Notes under the pieces: generated by a model
The model's input: only the letters and a program-made list of their open reading frames with translations
The model's database searches: none
Told to the model about the DNA's origin: nothing
Shown: piece by piece, positions 10,366 to 19,077 of the stretch
Position numbering within the stretch: position 1 is the stretch's first letter
Layout: the number at the start of each line of letters is the position of its first letter
Made by a program: the position numbers and the translations under genes
Assembly: GCF_024296925.1 (NCBI RefSeq)
Contig: NZ_CP101125.1
Coordinates: 6,574,501 to 6,638,500, forward strand
Reading direction: 5' to 3'
Length of the DNA: 64,000 bases
Origin: Pseudomonas nunensis
GTDB lineage: Bacteria; Pseudomonadota; Gammaproteobacteria; Pseudomonadales; Pseudomonadaceae

Positions 10366-11282
10366 ACATGCGCAAATTCAAACGCCGCCTCAATCGAATA
10401 ATTCCCGGTGGCCGCCAACTGGTCATCGGGGTTCCGTTCATCTGGCTGTTCATGTTCTTCATGCTGCCGTTCTTCATCGTCTTGAAGATCAGCTTCGCCG
10501 AAGCCGACGTGGCCATCCCGCCGTACACCGAGATCTACAGCTTCATCGACCAGAAGCTCCAGGTGCTGTTGAACCTGGGCAACTACGCGATGCTCGGCGA
10601 CGACGAGTTGTACATCGCCGCCTACCTCGGCTCGCTGAAGATGGCGCTGATCAGCACCGTGCTTTGCCTGCTGATCGGCTACCCGATGGCCTACGCCATC
10701 GCCAGCGCCCGTAAAGAGCTGCAAACGGTGCTGGTGCTGTTGATCATGATGCCGACCTGGACCGCGATCCTGATCCGCGTTTACGCGTGGATGGGCATCC
10801 TCAGCAACAACGGCCTGCTTAACGGTTTCCTGATGACCATGGGCTGGATCGACGAACCGCTGCAGATCCTCAACACCAACCTCGCGGTCTATATTGGGGT
10901 TGTTTACTCCTATCTGCCGTTCATGATCTTGCCGCTCTACGCCAACTTGGTGAAGCACGACAACAGCCTGCTGGAAGCCGCCTCCGACCTGGGTTCGAGC
11001 ACCTTCAACAGCTTCTGGAAGATCACCATTCCGCTGTCCAAGAACGGCATCGTCGCCGGCTGCATGCTGGTGTTCATTCCGGTGGTGGGCGAGTTCGTGA
11101 TCCCGGAACTGCTTGGCGGTCCGGAAACCCTGATGATCGGTAAAGTGCTGTGGCAAGAGTTCTTCAACAACCGTGACTGGCCGGTGGCGTCCGCCCTGGC
11201 GGTGGTGATGCTAGCGATCCTGATTGTGCCGATCATCCTGTTCAACCGCAGTCAGGCCAAGGAAATGGAGGGCAAAGAATGA
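10362..11282 (+). CDS. spuG: Polyamine ABC transporter permease (PotH type)
   Basis: Inner-membrane permease of 306 residues, about six transmembrane helices, with the cytoplasmic EAA loop (LLEAASDLGSSTFNSFWKITIPLS) that contacts SpuF. The ATG at 10362 overlaps the spuF stop by 4 bp; the longer frame from 10326 lies inside spuF and has no separate ribosome site. It pairs with SpuH to form the channel. Confidence 0.93.
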   Translation: MNMRKFKRRLNRIIPGGRQLVIGVPFIWLFMFFMLPFFIVLKISFAEADVAIPPYTEIYSFIDQKLQVLLNLGNYAMLGDDELYIAAYLGSLKMALISTVLCLLIGYPMAYAIASARKELQTVLVLLIMMPTWTAILIRVYAWMGILSNNGLLNGFLMTMGWIDEPLQILNTNLAVYIGVVYSYLPFMILPLYANLVKHDNSLLEAASDLGSSTFNSFWKITIPLSKNGIVAGCMLVFIPVVGEFVIPELLGGPETLMIGKVLWQEFFNNRDWPVASALAVVMLAILIVPIILFNRSQAKEMEGKE

Positions 11283-12172
11283 AGAACTTCCGTTTCTCTA
11301 GCCTGATGCTAGTGCTGGGTCTGCTGTTCATCTACGCACCGATGCTGATCCTGGTGATCTACTCGTTCAACGCCTCGAAACTGGTGACGGTGTGGGGCGG
11401 CTGGTCGATCAAGTGGTACGTCGGCCTGCTCGACAACACCCAACTGATGGGCTCGGTGGTGCGCTCGCTGGAAATCGCCTGCTACACCGCGATAGCGGCG
11501 GTAGCGCTGGGGACCTTGGCGGCGTTCGTGCTGACTCGGATTACGCGCTTCAAGGGCCGCACGCTGTTCGGTGGTTTGGTCACTGCGCCGTTGGTCATGC
11601 CGGAAGTGATCACCGGTCTGTCGCTGTTGCTGTTGTTCGTGGCGATGGCGCAGATGATCGGTTGGCCACAGGAACGTGGCATCGTCACCATCTGGATTGC
11701 CCACACCACGTTCTGTGCGGCGTATGTGGCGGTGGTGGTGTCGGCGCGCTTGCGTGAGCTGGACCTGTCCATTGAAGAAGCGGCCATGGACCTCGGTGCG
11801 CGGCCGTGGAAGGTGTTCTTCCTGATCACCATTCCAATGATCGCGCCATCGTTGGCGGCGGGCGGGATGATGTCTTTCGCGCTGTCGCTGGATGACTTGG
11901 TGCTGGCGAGCTTCGTATCCGGGCCGGGTTCCACGACCCTGCCGATGGAAGTGTTCTCGGCGGTACGCCTGGGCGTGAAGCCGGAGATCAATGCGGTGGC
12001 CAGTCTGATTCTGCTGGCGGTGTCGATCGTGACCTTCCTGGTCTGGTTCTTCAGCCGTCGCGCCGAAGAAAGCCGCAAACGTGCGATCCAGCAAGCCATC
12101 GAAGAAGGCGCTGCCGACTCCTGGAAGCAACCGGACGTGCGCCGGGCGCAACAGGCGCCGGAAGCGGCTTGA
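11279..12172 (+). CDS. spuH: Polyamine ABC transporter permease (PotI type)
   Basis: Second permease of 297 residues, opening with a hydrophobic segment (LMLVLGLLFIYAPMLILVIYSF) and carrying the EAA loop IEEAAMDLGARPWKVFFLITIP. It overlaps spuG by 4 bp (ATGA). The C-terminal 35 residues are charged and likely cytoplasmic. It is the last gene of the spu transport set; a REP doublet follows. Confidence 0.93.
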   Translation: MKNFRFSSLMLVLGLLFIYAPMLILVIYSFNASKLVTVWGGWSIKWYVGLLDNTQLMGSVVRSLEIACYTAIAAVALGTLAAFVLTRITRFKGRTLFGGLVTAPLVMPEVITGLSLLLLFVAMAQMIGWPQERGIVTIWIAHTTFCAAYVAVVVSARLRELDLSIEEAAMDLGARPWKVFFLITIPMIAPSLAAGGMMSFALSLDDLVLASFVSGPGSTTLPMEVFSAVRLGVKPEINAVASLILLAVSIVTFLVWFFSRRAEESRKRAIQQAIEEGAADSWKQPDVRRAQQAPEAA

Positions 12173-12214
12173 AGTGTCGGGTTGGCCACAAACACGTGGC
12201 CAACCACAAATCCC

Positions 12215-12306
12215 CTGTGGGAGCGGGCTTGCTCGCGAAAGCGGTGTGTCAGTCGATGGAGATGTCGACTGAGAGTCCGTATTCGCGAGCAAGCCCGCTC
12301 CCACAG
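12215..12306. repeat. REP pair in inverted orientation
   Basis: REP copies at 12215-12239 and 12282-12306 lie between the convergent ends of spuH and the HD-domain gene. Confidence 0.9.
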
Positions 12307-12311
12307 TTGTT

Positions 12312-12953
12312 TTAGGCAATCCAAGGGGATTTGCGGATGATCTCGACGAAGTTCATCGGCTTGAACCCTGGCTCGCTGTCCACCAGCACATCGGCATTCA
12401 CCGTGCCGAACGTGGTGTCAGGCTTGTGCTTGAAGCCATTGGCGAACGCACACAGGATGCATTCCTTGAACCCTTCGCCACGCGGGTGCGCATGCACCAC
12501 AGCTTCGCGCTGCGCGGTCGGGAACGCTGCGTAATCGATGCCCAGCACATCCATCTCAACTCCAGCAGTAACCAGCGCCACGTTCGGCCGCAGGTGTTGC
12601 GGCACGCCCGGCGTGGTGTGCAGTGCGATCGACAACCACACCTGTTCGATATCGTCGTCGCTCAACCCGTAAGGCTTGAGAAACGCTTTTGCGGCGTTGG
12701 CACTGTCGACTTCAAAACGCTCATTGTCGCTACGCTGACCTTCCACCAGACCCAGGTCATGGAACATCGCGCCGACGTAGAGCAATTCCGGGTTGTAGGC
12801 CAGTTGCTTGCGTTCACCGCTCAACGCGCCGAACAGGAATACCCGGCGTGAGTGGTGAAACAGCAGGTCGGATTCGACGTCGCGAATGTATTCAGTGGTG
12901 GCCTTGGCCAATGCGCTGTCGGGGATTTTGATACCGGCAATGATGCTGCTCAT
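12312..12953 (-). CDS. HD-domain hydrolase, cyanamide-hydratase-like
   Basis: The protein has 213 residues. The metal-binding HD set is visible as HHSRRVFLFG, then AMFHDLGL, then a later His in LSIALHTTPG. This spacing, and the opening IKIPDSALAKATTEYIRDVE, resemble the DDI2/cyanamide-hydratase branch of HD proteins rather than the nucleotide phosphohydrolases. The substrate is unknown. The ATG at 12953 has AGGAA close upstream; the longer frame crosses the divergent promoter region. The GlxA-type regulator opposite may control it. Confidence 0.75.
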   Translation of the reverse strand: MSSIIAGIKIPDSALAKATTEYIRDVESDLLFHHSRRVFLFGALSGERKQLAYNPELLYVGAMFHDLGLVEGQRSDNERFEVDSANAAKAFLKPYGLSDDDIEQVWLSIALHTTPGVPQHLRPNVALVTAGVEMDVLGIDYAAFPTAQREAVVHAHPRGEGFKECILCAFANGFKHKPDTTFGTVNADVLVDSEPGFKPMNFVEIIRKSPWIA

Positions 12954-13133
12954 GGTGATTTCCTCGTGGGGAACGCCGTGGCGGCGCTGATGGGTAAAGT
13001 CTGTTCCCGCACCCGAAACCGGACAATCGATCCATGGCTGCGATCCCGGCCAATGAGCATACATATCGCGCCAACCTCGCTTGTTGGGCCCGGATTGGCT
13101 AGGGTTGTCGGTGATTTCCCGAAAAGATCGCAG

Positions 13134-13289
13134 CCCTGTAGCAGCTGTCGAGCGGAGCGAGGCAGCGTTCGGCGACGAAGTCGTCGTGAAATCAGGCACC
13201 GCGGTTCTTCAGGTAAACCGCATTCGCAGGTTTTGCGACGGCTTCGCCGCCGAACGCTGCCTCGCTCCGCTCGACAGCTGCTACAAGGG
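13134..13289. repeat. Long inverted repeat in a 378-bp divergent intergenic region
   Basis: The arms (about 40 bp each, beginning CCCTGTAGCAGCTGTCGAGC and ending with its complement) enclose a smaller inverted repeat around 13195-13225. It fills most of the space between the HD gene (start 12953) and the GlxA-type regulator (start 13332); the remaining ~180 bp next to the HD gene must hold its promoter. It belongs to the same repeat class as 7816-7921. Confidence 0.85.
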
Positions 13290-13331
13290 ATCGGCTGCAG
13301 TTCTTGCCAATGCCATAGAGGCGTTTCGACC

Positions 13332-14297
13332 ATGCAAAAAACCGTCGCCATCGTGGTGTTTTCCGGCGTGCAGTCCTTGGACGTCACCGGCCCCATGGAT
13401 GTGTTTTCCGAAGCCAATCGCTTCCTCGCGCCGCAAGATCATTACCGGCTGGAGGTGATCGGCATCGAGCGTGGGGTGATGCCGTGTTCCAACGGTCTGT
13501 CGCTGAATGCTCACCTGCATTTCAGCGAAGCACTGGAGGCTTATGACTTGCTGCTGGTGGCCGGTGGGCCGCAGTTGCCGTTCCTGAATTTCGGCCCGAC
13601 GTTCGATGCCTGGCTACGGGATGCCTGCGTGCGGGCGCAGCGCTTTGGTTCGATCTGCAACGGCGCGTTCATGCTGGCTCGGGCGGGTTTGCTCGATGGC
13701 CGGACCGTCACCACCCATTGGGGCGATGCCACGGCGTTGGCGGCGTTGTGTCCGTCGACGCAGGTCGAGGCGGATCGTTTGTACGTGCAGGACGGCGAGC
13801 TCTACACCTCGGCCGGGGTGACGGCGGGGATCGATCTGTCGCTGTACTTGCTGGGTCGCGATTACGGTCCGGAAGTCGCGCTCAGTGTCGCCAAGCGTTT
13901 GGTGGTATTCACTCAGCGTTCGGGCGGGCAATCGCAGTTCAGTCCGTTCCTCACGCCCCACGCCGAACCGACCTCGGCGGTGGCGCTGGTGCAGCTCTAC
14001 GTGCTCGCCAACCTCACCGGCGACTTGACCCTCGCCGACCTGGCCAACGCCGCCAACATGAGCGCGCGCAACTTTTCCCGGGTGTTCGCCAAGGAAGCCA
14101 AAGTCACCCCGGCGGAGTTTGTCGAGCGGGCGCGAGTGGATGCGGCGCGGGTGCTGCTGGAAAGCACGCGCTCGCCGCTGAAAACGGTGGCGTATCAGTG
14201 CGGGTTCCGCGATGCCCAGCATATGCGCAGCGTGTTCAACCGCCGGCTGGGGGTGACGCCGCAGCAGTTCAGGCTGAACTTTGCTGCGATGGTTTGA
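13332..14297 (+). CDS. GlxA-family transcriptional regulator (DJ-1/PfpI plus AraC domains)
   Basis: The protein has 321 residues. An N-terminal DJ-1/PfpI-like domain (about 1-190) includes a nucleophile-elbow-like Cys in FGSICNGAFMLARAGLL. A C-terminal AraC domain has two helix-turn-helices (LADLANAANMSARNFSRVFAKE and KTVAYQCGFRDAQHMRSVF). The ATG at 13332 starts exactly at the conserved domain (QKTVAIVVFSGVQSLDVTGPMDVF); the longer open frame upstream crosses a repeat. Such regulators usually activate a neighbouring catabolic gene, here perhaps the divergent HD hydrolase. Confidence 0.88.
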   Translation: MQKTVAIVVFSGVQSLDVTGPMDVFSEANRFLAPQDHYRLEVIGIERGVMPCSNGLSLNAHLHFSEALEAYDLLLVAGGPQLPFLNFGPTFDAWLRDACVRAQRFGSICNGAFMLARAGLLDGRTVTTHWGDATALAALCPSTQVEADRLYVQDGELYTSAGVTAGIDLSLYLLGRDYGPEVALSVAKRLVVFTQRSGGQSQFSPFLTPHAEPTSAVALVQLYVLANLTGDLTLADLANAANMSARNFSRVFAKEAKVTPAEFVERARVDAARVLLESTRSPLKTVAYQCGFRDAQHMRSVFNRRLGVTPQQFRLNFAAMV

Positions 14298-14324
14298 GCA
14301 ACCACTAAGTTAAGACATGCACAT

Positions 14325-14415
14325 TGTGGGAGCGAGCCTGCTCGCGAAAGCGGTTTATCAGTTGACATAAAAGTTGATTGATAGGCCGCCTTCGCGAGCA
14401 GGCTCGCTCCCACAG
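14325..14415. repeat. REP pair in inverted orientation
   Basis: REP copies of the GGGAGCGAGCCTGCTCGCG variant flank about 45 bp between the convergent regulator and the AhpD-like gene. Confidence 0.88.
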
Positions 14416-14425
14416 GTTTTGCATT

Positions 14426-14767
14426 TCAGTTTTTCAGACTGTCATACGCCTCCAGCGTGCGCAGCGAGTAGATGTACGCCGCGCCGGCATTCAGCGAAAT
14501 CGCTGTGGCCAATGTCGCGGCGACTTCTTCGCGGCTGGCGCCGGCCTTGATCGCCGCATCGGTGTGCGCCGCGATACAACCATCGCAACGGGTGGTAATC
14601 GCCACCGCGATGGAAATCAGTTCGCGGGTCTTGGCATCCAACACATCATTTTCCGCAGCGGCTTCGCCGAGGGCCATGTAGGCCTTGACCATTTTCGGGT
14701 TGCTCTTGCCCAGTGCGCCAAAGGCTTTCTGGATGGTGGGCAGCAGTTCGGACCAGTTATTGAACAT
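14426..14767 (-). CDS. AhpD-like carboxymuconolactone-decarboxylase-family protein
   Basis: The protein has 113 residues with the AhpD core: the redox pair in TTRCDGCIAAHTDAAIKAG (CxxC, then His three residues on), followed by ASREEVAATLATAISLNAG. This family acts as alkylhydroperoxidase-like antioxidant or carboxymuconolactone decarboxylase; the CxxCxxxH motif favours a peroxidase-type or disulfide role. The ATG at 14767 has AGGAG 8 bp before it. It is divergent from a cupin-AraC regulator, which probably controls it. Confidence 0.86.
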   Translation of the reverse strand: MFNNWSELLPTIQKAFGALGKSNPKMVKAYMALGEAAAENDVLDAKTRELISIAVAITTRCDGCIAAHTDAAIKAGASREEVAATLATAISLNAGAAYIYSLRTLEAYDSLKN

Positions 14768-14877
14768 TGCATTAACTCCTGAGCGGGTTGGGTGTACTGT
14801 TTCGACACGCTCAGTTTTGTCCTTTGGCGCGGTTCGGGTTTGTCCGATCCGCTCAGTCATTTCCTCGATGCGCTCAA

Positions 14878-15783
14878 ATGAATCCGATCGATAAACTCAT
14901 CACCCTGGCCAACGTGCGCGGCAGTCTGGATTTGCGCTGCCAGTTTCAGGGCGACTGGGCGCTGGCCCACGAGCAACAGGCGCTGGGGATGGCGCCTTAT
15001 CACATCGTCCTGGCTGGCGACTGCCGTGTGGAATTCCCCGACGGCCAGCGCCTGCCCATGCGTGCCGGCGACATTCTGCTGCTGCCCGGCGGCACCCCCC
15101 ACGTGATCCACAGTCCCGGAAAAACCGTCGCGCCGACAGCGCAGAAAATCATCCGAGGTGGTGCGTTGCCGGTGCATCGCATTGGTGGCGCCAGCGCGGA
15201 TCTGGACATGCTCTGCGGGACGTTCCATTACAACCGCGCCTCGCTGCTGTTTGCTTCGTTGCCTGATTATCTGGTGATTCCCAGCGGCGCATTGCCCGCC
15301 GATGGACCGTTGCCGGCGTTGGTCGCGGTATTGCGCGGTGAAGCGGAAGGCAATCAGGCCGGGGCGAAGTTCTTGCTCGACGCGTTGTCCCAGGCGTTGT
15401 TCACCCTGATGCTGCGCGCGCACCTGGCCACGCTGGGCCCGGCCAGCGGCACCTTGGCGCTGCTTGGCGATAAACGCCTGGGCCGCGCCTGGCAGGCGAT
15501 GCTGGCGGATCCGGCCCATGAGTGGACCATCGAAAGCCTGGCCGAAACCGCGAGCATGTCCCGGGCGACGTTTATGCGCGCCTTTGTGAAAGTGGCCGGG
15601 GTGTCGCCGTGGGTGTTGCTGACGCAGGTGCGGATGGAATTGGCGTTCAGTTTGTTGAGCCAGTCGCATTTGGGTTTGAGTGATATTGCGTTGCAGGTGG
15701 GGTATCAATCGCAAGCGGCGTTCAGCAAGAAATTCAAGGAGATTTATGGGGAGGCGCCGGGGAGGGTGCGGCGGGGGATTTAG
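14878..15783 (+). CDS. AraC-family regulator with N-terminal cupin domain
   Basis: The protein has 301 residues. The first ~180 form a cupin sensor (MRAGDILLLPGGTPHVIHSPG), followed by an AraC DNA-binding domain (WTIESLAETASMSRATFMRAF ... LSDIALQVGYQSQAAFSKKF). The ATG at 14878 leaves a 110-bp divergent promoter region with the AhpD-like gene. The pairing with an AhpD-like or oxidoreductase gene is common for this regulator type, so local control is likely. The inducer is unknown. Confidence 0.87.
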   Translation: MNPIDKLITLANVRGSLDLRCQFQGDWALAHEQQALGMAPYHIVLAGDCRVEFPDGQRLPMRAGDILLLPGGTPHVIHSPGKTVAPTAQKIIRGGALPVHRIGGASADLDMLCGTFHYNRASLLFASLPDYLVIPSGALPADGPLPALVAVLRGEAEGNQAGAKFLLDALSQALFTLMLRAHLATLGPASGTLALLGDKRLGRAWQAMLADPAHEWTIESLAETASMSRATFMRAFVKVAGVSPWVLLTQVRMELAFSLLSQSHLGLSDIALQVGYQSQAAFSKKFKEIYGEAPGRVRRGI

Positions 15784-15807
15784 ATGGGTGGTGTTTGTGC
15801 CGGCCTC

Positions 15808-15872
15808 TTCGCGAGCAAGCCCGCTCCCACATTGGAATGCATTTCAAATGTGGGAGCGGGCTTGCCCGCGAA
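15808..15872. repeat. REP pair in inverted orientation
   Basis: Two REP copies with a short spacer lie between the AraC gene and the end of the acylase gene. Confidence 0.88.
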
Positions 15873-15896
15873 GGCGTCGGCCCGGTCAACAAAAAT

Positions 15897-18299
15897 CTAC
15901 CGCGACGGCAACAGCTTCAACGTACTCCGCGTATTCGCCGTCACTTCTTCATCACTGAAATGCGCCTGCACGTACGTCCCTTCGATATACGCCTCAGCCT
16001 GATCGTCATAGTGACTGTCGAACGGCACACCGCTCTGGCCGACCGGGTTGATGGTCAGGCTATGGGCCGGGTCGGCGAAGTCGATCAGGCGTCGGGTCGA
16101 GGGACCGTAAGTCACCGGCCACGGCGCCGGGCCGATCCTGGCCGAGAGGTTGTTCGGCACTTCGTGGGTGCCGGGCGCATCGAATGGACCGACATTGAAA
16201 ATCCGATCCAACGGCTTCTGCATCCCCAGCGGATGACCGTGGGTCAACGTGTGCACCTTGCCCCACTGCCACTGGGTGAAATCGGCACCCATGGTGGTTT
16301 TCAGATGCGCGATGCTCGCCTGCCACGCGACCTTGACCGTGTCGGCACGAGTCTCCTTGGCCGGGGTGTTGCGGTTGTCCCACCACGGCGAATCAGCACT
16401 GGCGGCCAGGCGCGGTAATGCGGCATCGATCACTCGGGTCGAGAGCAAGGTGTCGAAGAAATCATTGCCCAACTCATCGCGCATCGTCGCGTCGGTCAGG
16501 TTGAACAGGAACTGGTTGAACACTGTGGCGCTGATGGAACTGAGCGGGTAATCGCCCGACCATTGCGCCAGTTGCTCGACCAATTTGCGTTCCGCCGGAT
16601 CGCTCACCACTTCACGTAATACCGGCAGCAACGGCGCCAGCAAGCGCGGGCCGTAGGCGGTGGTGGTGCCCAGTTGCAGCTTCTGGTTGGCGTCGTTGTC
16701 CCACTTCACGTTCTTGTCGCTGATCTGACGATTGAGCTGCTGACCGCGATCAGCGAGGTTGTAGTAACCGGGAATCTCCATGCCAGTCGGCGAAACCGGC
16801 TGGAAGTTCGCCGAGACGATATAGCCCCGCGCCGGGTTCTCTTCTTGGGGGTTGGCGCTAAATGGATAGAAGCCTTCCTTGTCCGCCTGATTGCTGCTGC
16901 CGTCGAGGATGAAACCGGGCTTCACCCCGGCCGGACGCTTGGGCAGCAAGGCTGAGGCCCACCAACCGATATCGCCCTTGGTATTGGCATACACGATGTT
17001 CAGCCCCGGCGCCTGCACCTTGGCCGCTGCGGCGCGGGCCTTGGCCAGGGTGTCGGCGCGGTTGAGCTGATAGAAACCTTCGAGAATCGGATTCGGCGTT
17101 TCAAGGAATGCCCACCACATGGCGATCGGCGTCTTGCCCGCCGCCGTGCCGAGCGCATCGTTGATGATCGGGCCGTGGGGCGACTGGCGCAGGATCAGCG
17201 TGACCGGCGGCTGGCCCTTCACGGCGATCTGCTGCTCGGTGTTGAGCATGTCCACCCACTTGCCGCGATACCAGACCTGATTCGGGTTGTCCGGGTTGAC
17301 CTTCTCTGCGATCAGGTCCAGGTCGTCGTTCTGGAACATGGTCAGGCTCCAGCCGAAATCCAGGTTGTGCCCGAGAAAGGCAAACGGCACCAGCGCCTGA
17401 TGATGACCGTACAGCTCGAAACCTGGCGCCGACAGTTGCGCCTCGTACCACACCGACGGCACCGAGAAGCGAATGTGCGGGTCACCGGCCAGCAGTGGCT
17501 TGCCGCTTTTGCTGTGATTGCCGGAGATGACCCAGGCGTTGCTGCCTTCGAACTGTGGCAGCCCGTTGTCGGCCAGGGCTTGTTCGCTGAGGCGGGCGAG
17601 GGCGTTCAGGTCTTTCCAGTCGCCTGCGGCCAGGGCCGGACCGGTCTTGGCGTGCCCCTTGGCCAATACGCCTTTGGGCTGCCAGTCGAGGTCGAAGATG
17701 TTCAAGTAGTCGGGGCCGAGCTGATCGCGCACATAGGTCATCAAGGGTTCGGTGCGAAACGCCGCGGCAAAGCTGTAGGCCATGTAGCCGGCGACGCTGA
17801 TGCTGTCTTCGGCGGTGAAGGTGCGCTTGTGGATGCCCAGCACGTCGAACTCGATGGGCGCGGCGTGGGTGTCCTGATATTGGTTGATCCCGTCCAGATA
17901 GGCTTGCAGGGCCTTCCACGCCGGTGACTGGCGATCCAGCGAGGCCACGTAACTCTCGGCACGCTCGCGGATGCGCAGGCTGCGGAACAGTTTGTCGGTG
18001 TCCAGTAGTTTCGGTCCGAGGATTTCCGCCAGTTCGCCACGGGCGAGGCGGCGCATGGCTTCCATCTGGAACAGGCGGTCCTGGGCGTGCACGTAGCCGA
18101 GGGCGCGATAGAGATCGGTTTCGTTGTCGGCGCGAATGTGCGGCACGCCGCGCTCGTCGTAGCGCACGGTCACCGAACCTTGCAGATGTTGCAGCTCCAC
18201 CTGGCCCTGGCGCGTCGGCTGCTTGCTGTAGACATACCCGCCAACCCCGATGGCGAGCACGACGATCAGCAAGGCAAGTACGGTCAGGACGCGTTTCAT
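15897..18299 (-). CDS. hacB: Penicillin-acylase-family Ntn hydrolase, HacB-like N-acyl-homoserine lactone acylase
   Basis: The protein has 800 residues. An N-terminal membrane or signal segment (LTVLALLIVVLAIGVGGYVYS) precedes the alpha chain. The autocatalytic cleavage point is seen as EGSNAWVISGNHS with the nucleophile Ser at about residue 253, and the beta chain follows (KPLLAGDPHIRFSVPSVWYEAQL). Family members mature by self-cleavage in the periplasm and hydrolyse amide bonds of beta-lactams or acyl-homoserine lactones. It lies just beyond the spu cluster, as hacB does in P. aeruginosa, so AHL acylase activity is likely but inferred. The start at 18299 places the signal segment at the N-terminus. 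Confidence 0.8.
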   Translation of the reverse strand: MKRVLTVLALLIVVLAIGVGGYVYSKQPTRQGQVELQHLQGSVTVRYDERGVPHIRADNETDLYRALGYVHAQDRLFQMEAMRRLARGELAEILGPKLLDTDKLFRSLRIRERAESYVASLDRQSPAWKALQAYLDGINQYQDTHAAPIEFDVLGIHKRTFTAEDSISVAGYMAYSFAAAFRTEPLMTYVRDQLGPDYLNIFDLDWQPKGVLAKGHAKTGPALAAGDWKDLNALARLSEQALADNGLPQFEGSNAWVISGNHSKSGKPLLAGDPHIRFSVPSVWYEAQLSAPGFELYGHHQALVPFAFLGHNLDFGWSLTMFQNDDLDLIAEKVNPDNPNQVWYRGKWVDMLNTEQQIAVKGQPPVTLILRQSPHGPIINDALGTAAGKTPIAMWWAFLETPNPILEGFYQLNRADTLAKARAAAAKVQAPGLNIVYANTKGDIGWWASALLPKRPAGVKPGFILDGSSNQADKEGFYPFSANPQEENPARGYIVSANFQPVSPTGMEIPGYYNLADRGQQLNRQISDKNVKWDNDANQKLQLGTTTAYGPRLLAPLLPVLREVVSDPAERKLVEQLAQWSGDYPLSSISATVFNQFLFNLTDATMRDELGNDFFDTLLSTRVIDAALPRLAASADSPWWDNRNTPAKETRADTVKVAWQASIAHLKTTMGADFTQWQWGKVHTLTHGHPLGMQKPLDRIFNVGPFDAPGTHEVPNNLSARIGPAPWPVTYGPSTRRLIDFADPAHSLTINPVGQSGVPFDSHYDDQAEAYIEGTYVQAHFSDEEVTANTRSTLKLLPSR

Positions 18300-18402
18300 G
18301 GTGACTCCTTGTTCTTCTTCGATTGCCGCCCGTGCGGGCTGCAAACATGTAGCACAGACCTCCTGTGCCGGGCACTGCCGTCCTCGAATAGTCCGGAATG
18401 CC

Positions 18403-18981
18403 TTACTGCACTTCCACCGGCCACGGGCAGTAGCAACCCACCGCCAGCGTGTGCGTCGCGCTGACCGCGCGGCCTTCGTTCAGCGCTTGCAGGATCGGTT
18501 CGATAAAGCTGTTGCTCGAATTGCAGGTCAGGCCTTCGCTGTACGGGCCGAAGTATGCGAGCTTGCCGGCGCGGTCCCAGATCGCCACCGCCGGGCTGGC
18601 GGGGATCTGCTCGGAGCCGGGCAGCACGGTGATGGTTTTCAGGTTGCTCAAGGTGCTCGGCAACTGGCCGTGGCTGCCGGGTTTTTGTACCGCATAAAAC
18701 TCGACGCCCTGCGGCACATAGTGCTCGACCAGTTCGGTGAGGTGCTGTTGATTGCCGACGTTGCACGGGCAGGCCGGGTCCCAGAAATGCACGAGGCGGA
18801 TGGCGCCGGGGCCGGCGAGGTCGTCGGGCAGCAGCAACGGATCGCCGGAAAACACCGCCGTGTGTTCGCTGAACGCCCGCAGGTAACGCCCCTGAAACCA
18901 GTCGTAAGCCGCCCACAGCACGCCGGCGCACACGAGGGCGAGCAGGCTGGCAAGTAGAGTGGTGCGGTAGGCCGGACGCAT
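18403..18981 (-). CDS. Thioredoxin-like membrane-anchored protein (DUF6436 type)
   Basis: The protein has 192 residues. A transmembrane anchor at about 8-27 (TLLASLLALVCAGVLWAAYDW) is followed by a periplasmic thioredoxin-like domain with FWDPACPCNVGNQQHL, where a CxC pair replaces the usual CxxC. The C-terminus again has two cysteines (VGCYCPWP). A redox or metal-related role is plausible but unproven. It lies about 100 bp upstream of hacB on the same strand, possibly co-transcribed. Confidence 0.75.
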   Translation of the reverse strand: MRPAYRTTLLASLLALVCAGVLWAAYDWFQGRYLRAFSEHTAVFSGDPLLLPDDLAGPGAIRLVHFWDPACPCNVGNQQHLTELVEHYVPQGVEFYAVQKPGSHGQLPSTLSNLKTITVLPGSEQIPASPAVAIWDRAGKLAYFGPYSEGLTCNSSNSFIEPILQALNEGRAVSATHTLAVGCYCPWPVEVQ

Positions 18982-19077
18982 GGGTTTCAATCCTCGAAGG
19001 TCGCCCAGCTTGCCATGCTTGCCGCGACAGATGAATATCGCAGGCCCATAAAGTCTGTTTCGCGTTCTGGAATAACC

